Assembly (NCBI RefSeq): GCF_028583425.1
Contig: NC_072792.1
Location: 20,250,676 to 20,314,675 of the forward strand
DNA from: Eublepharis macularius
Taxonomy: Eukaryota; Chordata; Lepidosauria; Squamata; Eublepharidae
Reading direction: 5' to 3'
Length of the DNA: 64,000 nt
Shown: piece after piece, positions 11,602 through 22,055 of the stretch
How positions within the stretch are numbered: position 1 is the first letter of the stretch
Layout of the letters: every line of letters begins with the position of its first letter
Translations under genes and position numbers: made by a program
Notes under the pieces: generated by a model
Databases searched by the model: none
What the model was told of the DNA's origin: nothing
Seen by the model: only the letters and a program-made list of their open reading frames with translations

Positions 11602-11640
11602 CTGACGAAGAGAACTGTGATTCTCGAAAGCTTATGCTAC
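11602..11640 (+). ncRNA. Hammerhead-ribozyme-like core in PLE 3' end
   Basis: CTGACGA (11,602-11,608) is followed by a hairpin whose arms are GAGAA and TTCTC, then GAAA (11,626-11,629) and GCTTATGCTA. This is the CUGANGA / stem II / GAAA order of a hammerhead. A GC/GC mini stem III would place cleavage after CTA, while a GCAT/ATGC pairing is an alternative closing helix. Hammerhead motifs are known in PLE terminal repeats. Activity of this copy is not shown. Confidence 0.55.
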
Positions 11641-11690
11641 AATAAAATTGGTTAGTCTTAAAGGTGCTACTGGACTCTTTTTGATTTGAC

Positions 11691-11856
11691 TTTTCCAGAG
11701 AATCTTGTCTTCTCATGATGTGATCTTGATAGGACTTAAAAAGAAAATGTAGCATGTTGCCTTCAATTAGCATAGACTAGAAAGGCCTTTTATCATCCAG
11801 GGCTGCATATGTACTGCCAGAGCTCATTTCGAGGGGGAACATGCAGGAACACAGTT
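11691..11856. repeat. Antisense LINE scrap plus segment shared with 14.43-14.54 kb
   Basis: 11,691-11,725 ('ccagagaatcttgtcttctc') belongs to the same antisense LINE end seen at 14.28-14.42 kb. 11,733-11,850 then matches 14,428-14,545, including the first ~35 bp of the hAT element inserted there ('agagctcatttcgaggggga'). The hAT sequence stops abruptly at about 11,855, where the match to 8.43 kb begins. Confidence 0.65.
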
Positions 11857-12655
11857 TATTTTATTATTGTTTACTGTATGTTGATTTTAGAATTATTGTT
11901 TTCTTGTTTTTATTGATTTTAACTGTTTTTCACCACCCAGAGGCCCTGAGGATGGGCGATTTATAAATCAAATAATAATAAATATAATAAATAATAGGAG
12001 GTACACGAATGTGGCACAATGCTGTGAGGAAGCAGGAAAAAAAAATACTTCCCCAAAGCGGTGAACCCAAACAGATAACCTGTGCAGATACACCCTGGTA
12101 ACAATTCTAATCTGGAGGAGGATTAAAGTTTACAATTTAGTAATAATAATAACATTCGATTTATATACCGCCCTTCAAGACAACTTAACACCCAGTCAGA
12201 GAGGTTTACGTGTGTTATTATTATCCTCACAACAATCACCCTGTGAGGTGGGTGGGGCTGAGAGAGCTCTGAGAGAGCTGTGAGTCACTGACCCAAGGTC
12301 CCCCAGCTGGCTTCAAGCAGAGGAGTGGGGAATCAAACCTGGTTCTCCAGATTAGAGTCCTGCCAGTCTTAAACACTGCTCCGGTCTGGACTTCTTTAGC
12401 AACTATAGCAATCATTGTGTAGGCTCCAGTGTATTGTGAGGAGCCAATTATGTTGTCTAGCTCCTTTGTTCCTTATTGGTATTATGTTTGTTACATAATT
12501 ATGGATGCCTAATTTCTTAGGCAGATAAATGGTGTATAAGCTGTGAACTTTTGCTATTGGTTCGATATATGGGGACGTTGGTCTGTTTTTTCTTATCTTA
12601 CCTGTATCAGCCCTTGTGGGTTCCTTCCAGTCTTAAACACTGCAGCAAACTGGCT
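11857..12655 (-). repeat. Paralogue of 8.43-9.07 kb: retroposon tail plus antisense SINE, interrupted
   Basis: Same module order as the first copy: retroposon tail, about 150 bp of spacer beginning 'aggaggtacacgaatgtggc', then antisense Sauria-type SINE. It lacks the 118-bp MITE and so preserves the empty site. The SINE head is split by a 247-bp insert (12,380-12,626) and resumes at 12,627 to end near 12,655. Confidence 0.75.
12380..12626. mobile_element. Unclassified 247-bp insertion with 17-bp target duplication
   Basis: Flanked by a perfect 17-bp direct repeat, ccagtcttaaacactgc (12,363-12,379 and 12,627-12,643), inside the head of an antisense SINE. It has no poly-A at either end, no inverted termini and no coding potential. 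On the minus strand it begins 'aaggaacccacaagggctga'. The long duplication points to target-primed retroposition or a similar staggered cut, not a hAT or Harbinger transposase. I do not recognise the family. Confidence 0.7.
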
Positions 12656-12931
12656 CTGGGGATCATTTTAATGCCTGCAGGATTAATCCATTGTCTTGAA
12701 TAGACGTTTCCCTGCAAGTGAACCATGGGAAACAAACCGTAAAAGGCAACCTTGTTCACTATTTTCAGTGGCAGAGGCTCCTCGGCTTAGGCAAAAAAAA
12801 TTTTTAGCTCTGCAATTTTTTAAACTACTTCTGCCTGAAAAAAAAACCTGGGAAGTTTATGTATGCAATTCTTCTGCTACTCACCTATAGCCTTTTCCCT
12901 AAGTGTTGGTTCTTCTGTCTCAAAAAGAGAG

Positions 12932-13300
12932 TTGCCAGGTCCTCGCAACCTAAAAATGGGAGGATTAATGGGGGGGTCAGGGTACATATCTGTGTGTGGG
13001 CATGCATAAAGTGCCCACCCACACCTGTGTCCACAACTGATGACATCATTTCCAGCGCGACCAGAAGCAATGGATCACACTGTAGCCAATTCTGTAAAAA
13101 TCAACCCCAAATATAGAATTTTGGGACTGTCTTTTACTGGACCAGCTGTGGTGCGACCTGTTACTTCTGGGTTGTGCTGGAAATGATGCCATTGGACAGG
13201 GACACATGCCCACATGCCCACGTCTGTGGCCTGCACCCCATCCTGACTTCTCCATTTCCCCTCTGTTTCCTGCATCAGTCAAGTGAGTGGCGGGGGGAGA
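12932..13300. repeat. Diverged interspersed repeat ('gttgccaggtcc' type)
   Basis: Begins 'gagttgccaggtcctcgc' and contains paired 'atgatgtcat'-like and 'aaatgatgcca'-like motifs separated by GC-rich sequence. Similar material lies near 29.0 and 45.2 kb. Likely a degraded non-autonomous element; ends are not definable. Confidence 0.35.
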
Positions 13301-13724
13301 GCTGGAGTGGAGGAAGTCCAGCTGCCCATCTAACACCTATATTCCCATATAACACATAACAAGCATTCCAAGTCTGTGCCACCAAGAAGAGGTAACAGCC
13401 ACTCACTTTGGCAGCTGTGAAAAGGATTAGACTGCTATATGGAGGACAGGACTATCAATGGAAGCCAAATCAAACCATTCTGGTAGATAAATGAAACCTC
13501 CATGTACAGAGGCAGTGTACCTCTAATGAACCAATTGTGAAGACAGAAGGGGAAGACCTCTACTATCATGCCCCATTTTGTGAGCTTCTTGATGTTGGCT
13601 GCTGTTCAAGAGAGGGATTCTGGGCTGGATGGACGTTGGGTAGATAAAGCAAGACAGTTCTTATGCAACATATTGGTGCAGTTACATAAGAACGCATTCA
13701 ATGTGTTTGTGGCAAACTCTTTCA

Positions 13725-13842
13725 GGGCCAAGCTACAAGTGACAAATAACACTTGAACAGCAAGTGTATTTCTCCCTGTTCACTTGCTCTCCACTCAATC
13801 CACTTGCCGTTCAAGTGTCATTCGTCATGTGTAGCTTGGCCC
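13725..13842. mobile_element. 118-bp MITE, second copy
   Basis: Same length and same GGGCCAAGCTAC...GTAGCTTGGCCC ends as 8,840-8,957, with the 3-bp duplication tca on both sides (13,722-13,724 and 13,843-13,845). It confirms the boundaries inferred from the empty site of the first copy. Confidence 0.8.
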
Positions 13843-14275
13843 TCAGAAAGTCCCCAAAAAATGCATGGATTCACTTTTTCCTTGACAGAGTTGCTATTGT
13901 TATGTATTGGGCTAGCTTCAGGTAAAGCTAGGCTCCTCAGGTCTGAAATCCTATTGGGTAGTAAATTAGCAGCAGCCAATCAATTCTCTGGGATGCGGGC
14001 CAATTGCTGTTTGGTAAACAAGTTGTATTCAGGGCATGCAAATGAAGGATCCTAGTTGCACTTGTTCCTATTGGTGGGTCACTGAAAAGGGGCGTGGTTA
14101 GGGTGTACATATCTGGCTCTTTCGAGAGTGTGATTGTTAATTGTATTTGCAATAAAGATGTTCTCATGAGCTGAAATCACTGCCTGGCTGAAATCACTAT
14201 GGGCCGAAATCACAAACATAATAGCTATCCACTGCAACTCAAATATGCTGTGTTATATAGCCCAAATGTAACTTG

Positions 14276-14427
14276 ATGTGTGTGTTATGTGCCATCAAGT
14301 CGCCTCCAACCTGTGACAACCCTATGAATGAAAGTCCTCCCAAATGTCCTATCATTAACAGACTTGCTCAGATCCCGCAAACTGGAGAATGTGGCTTCTT
14401 TTATTGAGTCCAGCCATCTTGTTTTAG
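14276..14427 (-). repeat. Antisense LINE 3'-end fragment
   Basis: Contains 'gtgccatcaagtcgcctcc', 'gacaaccctatgaatgaaag' and 'tttattgagtccagccatct', a widely dispersed reptilian LINE end read in antisense. No intact coding sequence. Confidence 0.55.
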
Positions 14428-14510
14428 GTCTTAAAGAAAATGTAGCATGTTGCCTTCAATTAGCATAGACTAGAAAGGCCTTCTATCATCCAGGGCTGCA
14501 TATGTACAGC

Positions 14511-14946
14511 CAGAGCTCATTTTGAGGGGGAACGTACAGGAACGCAGTTCCAGCAGTTCCCCAAAGAGGTCACATGTCAGGTGGCCCCGCCCACCTGACT
14601 CTCGGCCTTTTAGGGCCCGTTTCGGCCTGGATTGGGGCTGAAATAGCCCAGATCGGGCCTTTGACGGGTGGTGGATTACTCTCCCGCTCAGCAGCAGCGC
14701 GATCCTGACCATTTTGGGCCCCTTTTTGGCCATTTTCAGTCCCTTTTTGCCATTTTGGGCCCAATTTCGGCCCTGAATGGCCAAGATTAGGTCCAAAACA
14801 GCCAGGATAGGTGATGTCAGGGGTGTGTGGCATATGCAAATCAGTTATGTTAATGACACACTTCCAGTGATGTCAAGGGGCATGGCATATGCTAATGAGT
14901 TATGCTAATGAATTCCTCCAGCTCTTTTTCTATGAAATGACCCCTG
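14511..14946 (-). mobile_element. hAT-type MITE, 'CAGGG-TCATTTTG' family, copy 2
   Basis: 436 bp, starting CAGAGCTCATTTTGAG and ending ATGAAATGACCCCTG, flanked by the perfect 8-bp duplication tgtacagc (14,503-14,510 and 14,947-14,954). It is in the opposite orientation to the nested copy at 5,279-5,726. Open frames seen across it are translations of its 'ggccaaa' repeats, not proteins. Confidence 0.9.
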
Positions 14947-14954
14947 TGTACAGC

Positions 14955-15890
14955 CCTCCTCAAATTACCTGTGATAGCCCAGATCAACTGTACTGATATA
15001 GGTTGAATGAAACCAACTGCAATTCCTTGCTCTGACTTTTGGGCCATCCCTGACCCTCCCACGTGGAACATATCCACTGGCGATGAAAACTTTCATTCCC
15101 GTCTCAGAGAGAGGGGTGTATATTGCAACTTTGCCAAGCGCAACATGGAATTAAATCAATACAAGAACAAGTTTGTTCTTTATTGTAACTAATTGTATTT
15201 TTATAAGCTCTTTGGCATATGTGAATATGTTTATAAAGGGCAGGAAAACAGCAATTCTATTGATTAAGTGCAGCGCTTGATTGATGTGGTATGTGTATTG
15301 TAATTAATGTATCCAAGAAATGATGTACAAAGTACTAAAAGAAAATTAATGTGCCATAAGGGTATATGTTTAGTGAACTAGCCAGTATATAAAGAAATAG
15401 TTGATTGGAGCTCCCCCTCCCCCTTATTGCAAGCTAATGGTAGATATATGAAGTCATATTATTAAAGGCTGGATTAAGCATGCGGATTTATCACTAAATT
15501 TAAAACCTCAGGCAGAACTTCTGTATCTCTGCTCAGTGTAAATGCATTGCTTTTCAGTGGAATTTGTTTGCAGCTGTGCTTATCGAGCATGCTTTAAGTT
15601 TGTACAAGGACATCAAGTGATGGGCAAGCACAGGTGAAACGGGCAGGCCAATGGGCATTCGGACTTTGAGGAAATGGTTGGAGCCTCATTGATCAGATTA
15701 TGGTTGTCTGAAGGGCAAAAGACCCACGTGACAGTTGCATGCAGCAGTAATTTGGAATGTGGCTTCACATCTGCATTTTGCTCATAATGGATATGCACAA
15801 CCAAGTCATGAGTGGGTACCACATTAGATACCATGTGTTCAAAAGGACCTTGAAATGCAAATCTACCTCTGCATTTTCATCTACACCCAG
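14955..15890. other. Unassigned DNA
   Basis: AT-rich, no recognised gene or repeat. Confidence 0.4.
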
Positions 15891-15901
15891 TCCATCTATA
15901 G

Positions 15902-16407
15902 CAGTGGTGGCCAAACTGTGTCTCAGGAGCCACATGTGGCTCTTCTAGACATATTGTGTGGCTCCCAGAGGCCTCTGAGTATTGCCGTGGCCATACATTT
16001 TATTTTAGTTTATTTCTTCCTCTCCTGCCCTTTCCTCACTCCCTTTCCTTCTTTCTTTCCATGTCTTTCATAATTTCAATAAAAATGTTGGGGTTGCCAG
16101 GTCTGATTCAGAAAATACCTGGGGACTTTGGGGATGAAGCCTAGCAAAGACATGACATCACTTTCATGATATCACTTCCAAGTCAAAGGTCAGGTGATGG
16201 CTTTTCCCAAGCTCCACCACTTCCGATGATGCCACTTCCAGCATACTGCACCAAAACCCTACCCCTTCCTGTGATGTCACTTTCAGGAATCTCCCCCAAA
16301 TCCACCTCTTCATCTGAAGTCATTTCAATGCATCATGTCTTGCGGCTCTCAAACATCTGACGTTTATTCTATGTGGCTCTTACATTAAGCAAGTTTGGCC
16401 ACCCCTG
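15902..16407. mobile_element. hAT-type MITE, 'CAG-GTGGCCAAACT' family
   Basis: Ends CAGTGGTGGCCAAACTG and AAGTTTGGCCACCCCTG are inverted complements. The 8-bp duplication atctatag is perfect (15,894-15,901 and 16,408-16,415). Both flanks of the interior repeat 'gtggct' words. The middle (about 16,088-16,330) resembles the 'gttgccaggtc' repeat and may be a nested insert. No transposase is present. Confidence 0.85.
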
Positions 16408-16415
16408 ATCTATAG

Positions 16416-17240
16416 TTTCTGGATTTCAAGGGAGATGCTCCAATAGGAAACTAACCTTCAACCCATCATCTGAAAACAGATATTGAATTTGGGGGTGATG
16501 TCTATCACCAGCCAAATTCTCCATGAATCTAGGGGTAAAAATGTCCCACAAAGTTTGATTTGTTTGTTTGTGGTTTCATCAAGAGCCCTTGGGATAGTCT
16601 GGTTTTGGTATGGTTTCTCTCCACTCAACCTACCTTATAGGGTTGATGTGGGGATAAAATAGGACACACCACCAAGTATTCCTGCCAATGCTCCTTGGAA
16701 GAAGGGTTGGGATTAAACTGTGATAAATAAATGATATTTATGAAATGTTTCAGTTTATTTCCTAAATCAGTCTACTTCCTTCTCAGCAAGCTAATGCTAT
16801 TTCAGAGTAAGTGGTAACTGCTGCAACATGTTATCGGACAATGTTTCATTCTTGTTAATATTCTTGGGAAAGATAAATATATCAGACTCTGGTGACGGAA
16901 TGTATTATTCATAGTGTCATACTTAGTCATAAAACTCACAAGCTGATTATGTGCAAAGTGAATGAATCATATGGTTAAATATTTCCAAGTGACGTTATGA
17001 ATGTTAGATGTAATCAATAACAAACTCAAGCAAGAGTTACATCATCTTTCTGGTATTCCTAAGCTGCCTACCCATCAGGCAGGCCCATTGTATTATGGAT
17101 CAGCTTTTTGGTTTAGTAAAAGGAAGTAAACAATAGTTTTTACCCTGAACAACTTCAGTACATGCTCATTAGTGCTTACCAATCAAACCCCCAAGGAATT
17201 GTAATTATTCCCATAGGTGAGGGTCTTCTTTTCTTCATGC
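16416..17240. other. Unassigned DNA
   Basis: No recognised gene. Some CTT/AAT-rich sequence, no defensible repeat boundaries. Confidence 0.4.
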
Positions 17241-18293
17241 AGAGAGTTAACATTCAATTTATATACCACCCTTCAGGACAACTTAAAGCCCACACACAGC
17301 AGTTTACAAAATGTGTTATTGTTATCCTCACAACAATCATCCTATGAGGTGGGTGGGGCTGAGAGAGCTCCAAGAAGGTGTGATTACTAGACATGGGCAC
17401 AAACAGAAAAACCCCAAACATGGTGTTCGTTGTTTGTTGCCATCCATGAACAATGGAGGAAAAATACGGGCAACCCTGGAACGTCAATAACGTCCATGAA
17501 CAATGAACAACGAACATTGACGAACATGACCTGTTCACAAACATGTTGTTCGTTGTTCGTTGTTCGTGGGGGCCAGCAGGCTCTCCTCCAGCCATCAAGA
17601 TCCCTACCACACCACTCCCAGAAACCCTACCTGAGCATGCAGCAGGAAAGGTACCAATAATAAGTAATAGCTTGGTCCAGAGCCTGGCAGCAGCCCTGGA
17701 ACTTGAAGAGGTAGATCCCTATCCCACCACACACAAAGAAAATTCAAGCTCCAATGCACTCTCCCTGTCTCTCTCTCAAAATGCCAACAGCAACTGTCTC
17801 TCCCTCACTGTCTGCAAAACCAGACCTGGGAGCCCCTCTCCCCCCTGCTCTTTGCTTCCTTGTAACAAATTTGGAGCTCTACACGTGAAAGGGAGACCTG
17901 CCTATCAAGCTAAATTGGGCTTAGATTGGGGTTACCAGGGCAACAGCAGGAGTTCAGACAGAGCTCAGGCAGTCCCTGCCTCCGGTTGCCAAGGGAATTG
18001 ATTGCAGGTGCCAGATTGTCTGACTTGACGAACAGCAATGAACAGCAACAGCAATGAATGAGACTTGCAACAACCACCTGTTCGTTTAGAATGGGGCCTC
18101 ACGAACAGCTTGTTCGTGAACAACTGATTGGGCTGTTCATGGCTTTTTTTAGTTCGTATTGCTGTTCGTGCCCATCTTAGGTGTGACTGACCCAAGGTCA
18201 CCCAGTTGGCTTCAAGCAGAGGAGTGGGGAATCAAACCTGGCTCTCCAGATTAGAGTCCTGCCACTCTTAACCACTACACCAAACTGGCTGAC
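17241..18293 (-). repeat. Antisense Sauria-type SINE split by a hAT element
   Basis: The tail half lies at 17,241-17,387 ('tttatataccacccttcagg' to 'gagagagctcc'). The head half resumes at 18,180 ('gactgacccaaggtcaccc') and ends 'accactacaccaaactggct' near 18,293. Removing the insert at 17,388-18,179 restores a continuous SINE. Confidence 0.85.
17388..18179 (+). mobile_element. Non-autonomous hAT-type element, 'TAGA-ATGGGCAC' family, copy 2
   Basis: 792 bp, starting TAGACATGGGCACAAAC and ending GTTCGTGCCCATCTTA. Both ends fit the 5'-TAG...CTA-3' termini of the related copies. The target duplication is imperfect (ggtgtga shared; three extra bases on the left). The interior repeats the GTTCG/CGAAC words of the other copies and has no transposase. 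A 152-codon open frame inside it is not a recognisable protein. Confidence 0.85.
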
Positions 18294-18463
18294 ATTTTTT
18301 GTTCTTACCATAGAAGATTAAATGTGTAACCTGATACCAACACCACCCAGGACCTCTTCATCTGTTCAAACCAGACTGGTATTCAACCATTCAACACAGG
18401 ATTCAACGCCTGAAACATCATCTTTTCTCAGTTGCCCCCCCCCCACACACACACACTGAGAGA

Positions 18464-18482
18464 GACATACATACATACATAC

Positions 18483-18579
<97 letters not shown>

Positions 18580-18586
18580 TATATAT
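18464..18586. repeat. (ACATAC)n microsatellite
   Basis: About 115 bp of near-perfect ACATAC hexanucleotides preceded by ACAT units. It creates spurious Tyr-Val or His-Ile frames on either strand. Confidence 0.95.
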
Positions 18587-18599
18587 TCATCCTGACAAA

Positions 18600-19310
18600 G
18601 GGTTCTACAGAACTAAGAAGCTTATGTTCTGTTGTGTGTTGCTTCAGTTGGTCCTTATAAAGGTATTACATAGTTTTTATGTTTGGATTTGGTGGGGTTA
18701 ATGCATCTTTTAATAAAAATCCAGTCAGATTATCTTGAAAGAAGGAAAACAGATGAACTTACATTGTGAAGTTTCCACAATAAACACACACCCTGGCAGC
18801 ATTCCAAATGCCAGAAAATATTTAATATTTAGCTTTTCTTTTTTAGAAAAAATAATTAATCTACAATTAGGCATGCTGTAATTATAACAGAGATCCTGGC
18901 AAAATACATCCAGTGGTGTTAACCATTGATAGATTTGTAAACAGAAGCAGCTGGACTAGAATTTCTTCAAGGAAATATTTACATACCGACAGTTTATCAA
19001 ACTGAAAGTCTGCCGATGAATCCACACATGGGCCTTATGGTAAGGCGAAGAGCAGCTATGATTCATACGCTTTTTGGGGAACAGCCTTGTTCTTCTCCAG
19101 CTGTAACCGAATGAAGGCAAGAAAGAGAAATGGGCTCGACGGGGTCTCCAGTCTCATGCCTTTGTTCAAAGTCACCATTCAACAGGTCATATCATGTTCA
19201 AATCATTGGCATCTGAGTAGCGTATTAAAATATGGGGTGGGGAACTCTGTGGCACCGGAGGTGTAAAATCACACAGAATATTCAGGGTGAGGACACAAAC
19301 CACCTTAACA
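18600..19310. other. Unassigned DNA
   Basis: Unique-looking AT-rich sequence with no gene signal. Confidence 0.4.
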
Positions 19311-19317
19311 GTGGGAG

Positions 19318-19719
19318 CAGGGCTTTTTTTCAGCTGGAACACGGTGGAACAGAGTTCTGGAACCTCTTGAAAATGGTCACATGGCTGGTGGCCCTGCCCC
19401 CTGATCTCCAGGCAGAGGGGGTTGAGATTGCCCTATGCACCACTAAGTGGCATAGAGGACAATCTAAACTCCCCTCTGTCTGGAGATCAGGGGGCAGGGC
19501 CACCAGCCATGAGACCATTTTCAGCAAGGGTGATTTAAACTTTTAAAAAACTCCCCCCTTGTTCCAGCTGACCCAAAGAGACATCATTAGTCCTGGGAGC
19601 ATGCACATACTTTGCGCGTGAACATGTGGAACCAGGGGCACCACCTCCCGCCAAGAGTTGCCCCGTGTGCTGGCAACCCACTGAGTTCCACCACCTCTTT
19701 TCCCAGAAAAAAAGCCCTG
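19318..19719 (+). mobile_element. hAT-type MITE, 'CAGGGCTTTTTTTC' family, copy 1
   Basis: 402 bp, starting CAGGGCTTTTTTTCAGC and ending CAGAAAAAAAGCCCTG. The flanks agtgggag (19,310-19,317) and agtggaag (19,720-19,727) differ at one base. The interior holds an inverted pair around 'ccctgatctccag'. It ends only 35 bp before the tyrosine-recombinase retrotransposon. Related copies are at 30.6 and 56.9 kb. Confidence 0.85.
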
Positions 19720-19754
19720 AGTGGAAGCATATAAATAGATAGCCATTTTTTAAA

Positions 19755-19909
19755 AAAGAAAGCGGCAGACTCACCTGCAAGCAGGGTTGGCAACTGGGGC
19801 CGGACGGCGTGGAGGCGGGACCGGAGCGGAGGCGGAGCATCCATCCCATGAGGGTCCAGCCGCATGGTCAGCGCCATTACTGTTCGAGCATCTGCCGGAT
19901 CAACTAGCA
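19755..19909 (+). repeat. Split direct repeat A1 (5' terminus of Ngaro-like element)
   Basis: 155 bp identical to A2 (26,765-26,919) except for one base (A at 19,793, C in A2). It ends 'ggatcaactagca', four bases before a consensus splice donor. It probably contains the transcription start, since it is the only terminal sequence upstream of the ORFs, but no TATA box is evident. Confidence 0.92.
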
Positions 19910-19913
19910 TCAG

Positions 19914-22050
19914 GTAAGGCAGGCAGATGCTTGGGTGGGGGATTCCCATCCCACGTCTGGTGGGGGGGGGCTGAGCCTGGGGGTCCCCGCTTCCCCTCGA
20001 TTTCTGGAGGGGCCGTGTCTCTCTGGGGGGGGGTTGGGGGGGCGAGGGGGTGCATGCCCCCTCCACCTCCCCTTCCGCGGGGCTGCCATGGTTCTTCCAC
20101 CCCCCTTGCTGGCCTGGGGGGAGGCAGGGGGCAGGCGGCCGGGCCCCTTCGGCTCGAGACCGGCCCGCGCCTTACCTCCAGGCCCCCAGGCCCTCCCTCG
20201 GAGGCAGCGCAGGTGCGCTGCCCTGCGGCTGCCGGAGCAGCCGCGGCCGAATCCGGCCGGCGCTGCGCGCGGGCCCGGGGCGGGGGTTTCTTGGCGGCAG
20301 CAGCGCAGGCGGGTGGCCTGGCTGCCGCCCGATCAGGGCGCTGCGGCCGCGGTCGGCCCGCGCCTCGCGACCGACCGGCCCGCGCCTTCAGGCCAAGCCC
20401 CCGGGCCCTCCTTCAGTGGCGGCGCGGATGCCCGGCCCGGCGGAGGCCGGAGCGGCAGTGGCCGAGTCTCCCCGCGCCGCGCGTGAACCCGGGGGGGGTT
20501 TATCGGCGGTGGTGCGGGCGGGTCGCCCGGCCGCCGCCTGAGCAGGCGCTGCGGCCGTGGGCAGCCAGGGCCCTCGCTTCCGGCCGGCCCGCGCCTTCCT
20601 TCCAAGCCCCCGGGCCCTCCTCCGGCGGCGGCGCGGGCGCGCTGCCCGGCGGAGGCCGGAGCAGCCGCGGCCGAGTCGGCTCGCGCCGCACGCGGGCCCG
20701 CGGGGCTTTTACCGGCGGCGGCGCGGGCGGGTGGCCTGGCCGCCGCACGAGCGGGCCGTCGCGGCCGCGGGCGGCCTGGGGCCCTTGCGGCCGGCCGGCC
20801 CGCGCCTTCCTTCCAAGCCCCCGGGCCCTCCAATGGCAGCGGCGCGGGTGCACTGCCCGGCGGCTGCCGGAACAACCGCGGCCGAGTCGGCTCACGCCGC
20901 GTGCGGGCCCGCGGAGGTGGTGAGCAGCGGCGACTGGCCCGCGCCTGCTCTCCAAGCCCCTGAGCTCTCCTCGGGAGGCGGCGCGGGTGCGCTGCCCGGC
21001 GGCTGCCGGAGCAGCCAGGGCCACATCCGGCCCGCGCCGCGCGTGGGCCTGGGCGGTTTTTTACTGGCGTCGGCGCAGGCAGGTCGCCCGGCCACCGCCT
21101 GAGGGGCCGCTGCGGCCGCAGGCGGCCTGCGCCTTCGAGGCCGGCCCGCACCTTCCCTCCAGGCCCCCGGGCCCTGCGGCGGCAGCGGCACGGGTGCGCT
21201 GCCTGGCAGCTGCCGGAGCAGCCGCGGCCGGATCCGGCCGGCGCCGGGTGCGGGACTGGGGGGGGTTCTCAGTGGCGGTCGTGCGGGCGGGCGGCCCGGC
21301 CGCCGCCCAAGGAAGCTGCCGCAGACGCGGGCTGCCCGGGCCGGGCCTCCCTCCACGGAGTCTGCCGCTACGGCGGCGCTGGGCCCTCGTCCCGGGCCCA
21401 GCGGGGCATTCCCGGGACCAGCCTGCACCCCGAGCTTGGCCCCCGGGGGCTTCCCCTTCGGGCGGTGCGGGTGGGCTGCCCGGCCACCGACCGGGCGGGC
21501 CTCCGCGGCTGCGGCGGTCCCGGGGTTCATCGGCAGCCCCCCGGCGGCCTTTCCTCGGTGGCTGCCATCTGGCATCTGCACTCAGACCCCCCCGCCGGGG
21601 GCCCTGCCCCTTGGCGGCTGCCGGGGGCGGGGCGCCGGGCGGGTGGGCGGCCCGGCTCCCGCGGGGGTCAACCGGTTGCGCTGGCGCCGGGCGGCCGGGC
21701 TGCCAGCAGTAGCGGTGTCGCACGGGGGCTGGCAAGCTGCAGCAGGCCGCCCCTGGCCATTCAGTAACGGGGGACCTTTCCACTTCGCAAGGGGGGGGCA
21801 CGGGGCCGAGCGAGTCGCGGAAGCAGGCTGGCGGCATGGTTAAGCAGGCTGGCGGCATGGCTCGGGGCAGGCACCCCCCCCATTCCCAGAGCTGGCCTCC
21901 CCAGGAGCGACCGCCTGGTCCAGTCTGGCAAGCCAGGCTGGGCGCCCACGGCGGTGCGCGCGGGGCCGCCTCCCGGAATTCCCCCCCCAGCGTCGCCCGG
22001 GAGCTGACCAACAGACCGCCTCGCAGGGCGGGCATTTCTTTACTTTACAG
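19914..22050 (+). promoter_or_regulatory. Predicted 5'-UTR intron of the Ngaro-like element
   Basis: The donor CAG|GTAAGG lies at 19,911-19,919, immediately after A1. The acceptor TTTCTTTACTTTACAG|G ends at 22,050, five bases before the ATG at 22,056. Both fit vertebrate splice consensus well, and the intervening 2,137 bp has no plausible protein. Splicing would remove the whole GC-rich tandem array and place the ORF1 start near the 5' end of the mRNA. This is inferred from sequence only. Confidence 0.6.
20140..21340 (+). repeat. GC-rich tandem array, ~210-bp unit, about six copies
   Basis: The word 'ccaagcccccgggccctcc' or a close variant occurs at 20,178, 20,393, 20,602, 20,813, 20,952 and 21,159. 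Spacings are 215, 209, 211, 139 and 207 bp, so one unit has lost about 70 bp. Each unit also has a 'ggcgggtggcctggccgcc' region and a 'ggagcagccgcggccga' region. Long frames on both strands here are products of stop-poor GC repeats, not genes. Confidence 0.9.
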
Positions 22051-22055
22051 GACGA

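Larger units (their letters stand above)
9735..11690 (+). mobile_element. Penelope-like element copy 1 (5'-truncated)
   Basis: Nucleotide similarity to the copy at 48.85-51.4 kb starts around 9,735 (within the N-terminal third of the RT region) and continues through the 3' non-coding end, which terminates near 11,690 in 'tggactctttttgattt'. The 3' end has two related, diverged terminal units in tandem (about 11,330-11,460 and 11,595-11,690). Both resemble the PLE tails scattered elsewhere in the window. Confidence 0.9.

Noticed and set aside
14470..14839. Pair of minus-strand frames around 100 codons with repeated Lys/Gly/Pro
   Set aside because: They are translations of the 'ggccaaa' repeats inside the hAT MITE and reappear at 5.4-5.7 kb in the other copy.
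18464..18586. Possible CRISPR-like or satellite array
   Set aside because: The repeat unit is only 6 bp with no spacers. It is a vertebrate microsatellite, and nothing else suggests a prokaryote.
18366..18701. Open frames of repeating Tyr-Val or His-Ile
   Set aside because: They are direct translations of the (ACATAC)n microsatellite.
19787..21712. Very long open frames (up to 378 codons) on both strands in the GC block
   Set aside because: They occur in several frames and both strands at once, are Ala/Gly/Pro/Arg-rich, follow the ~210-bp tandem repeat and show no domain. High GC simply removes stop codons.
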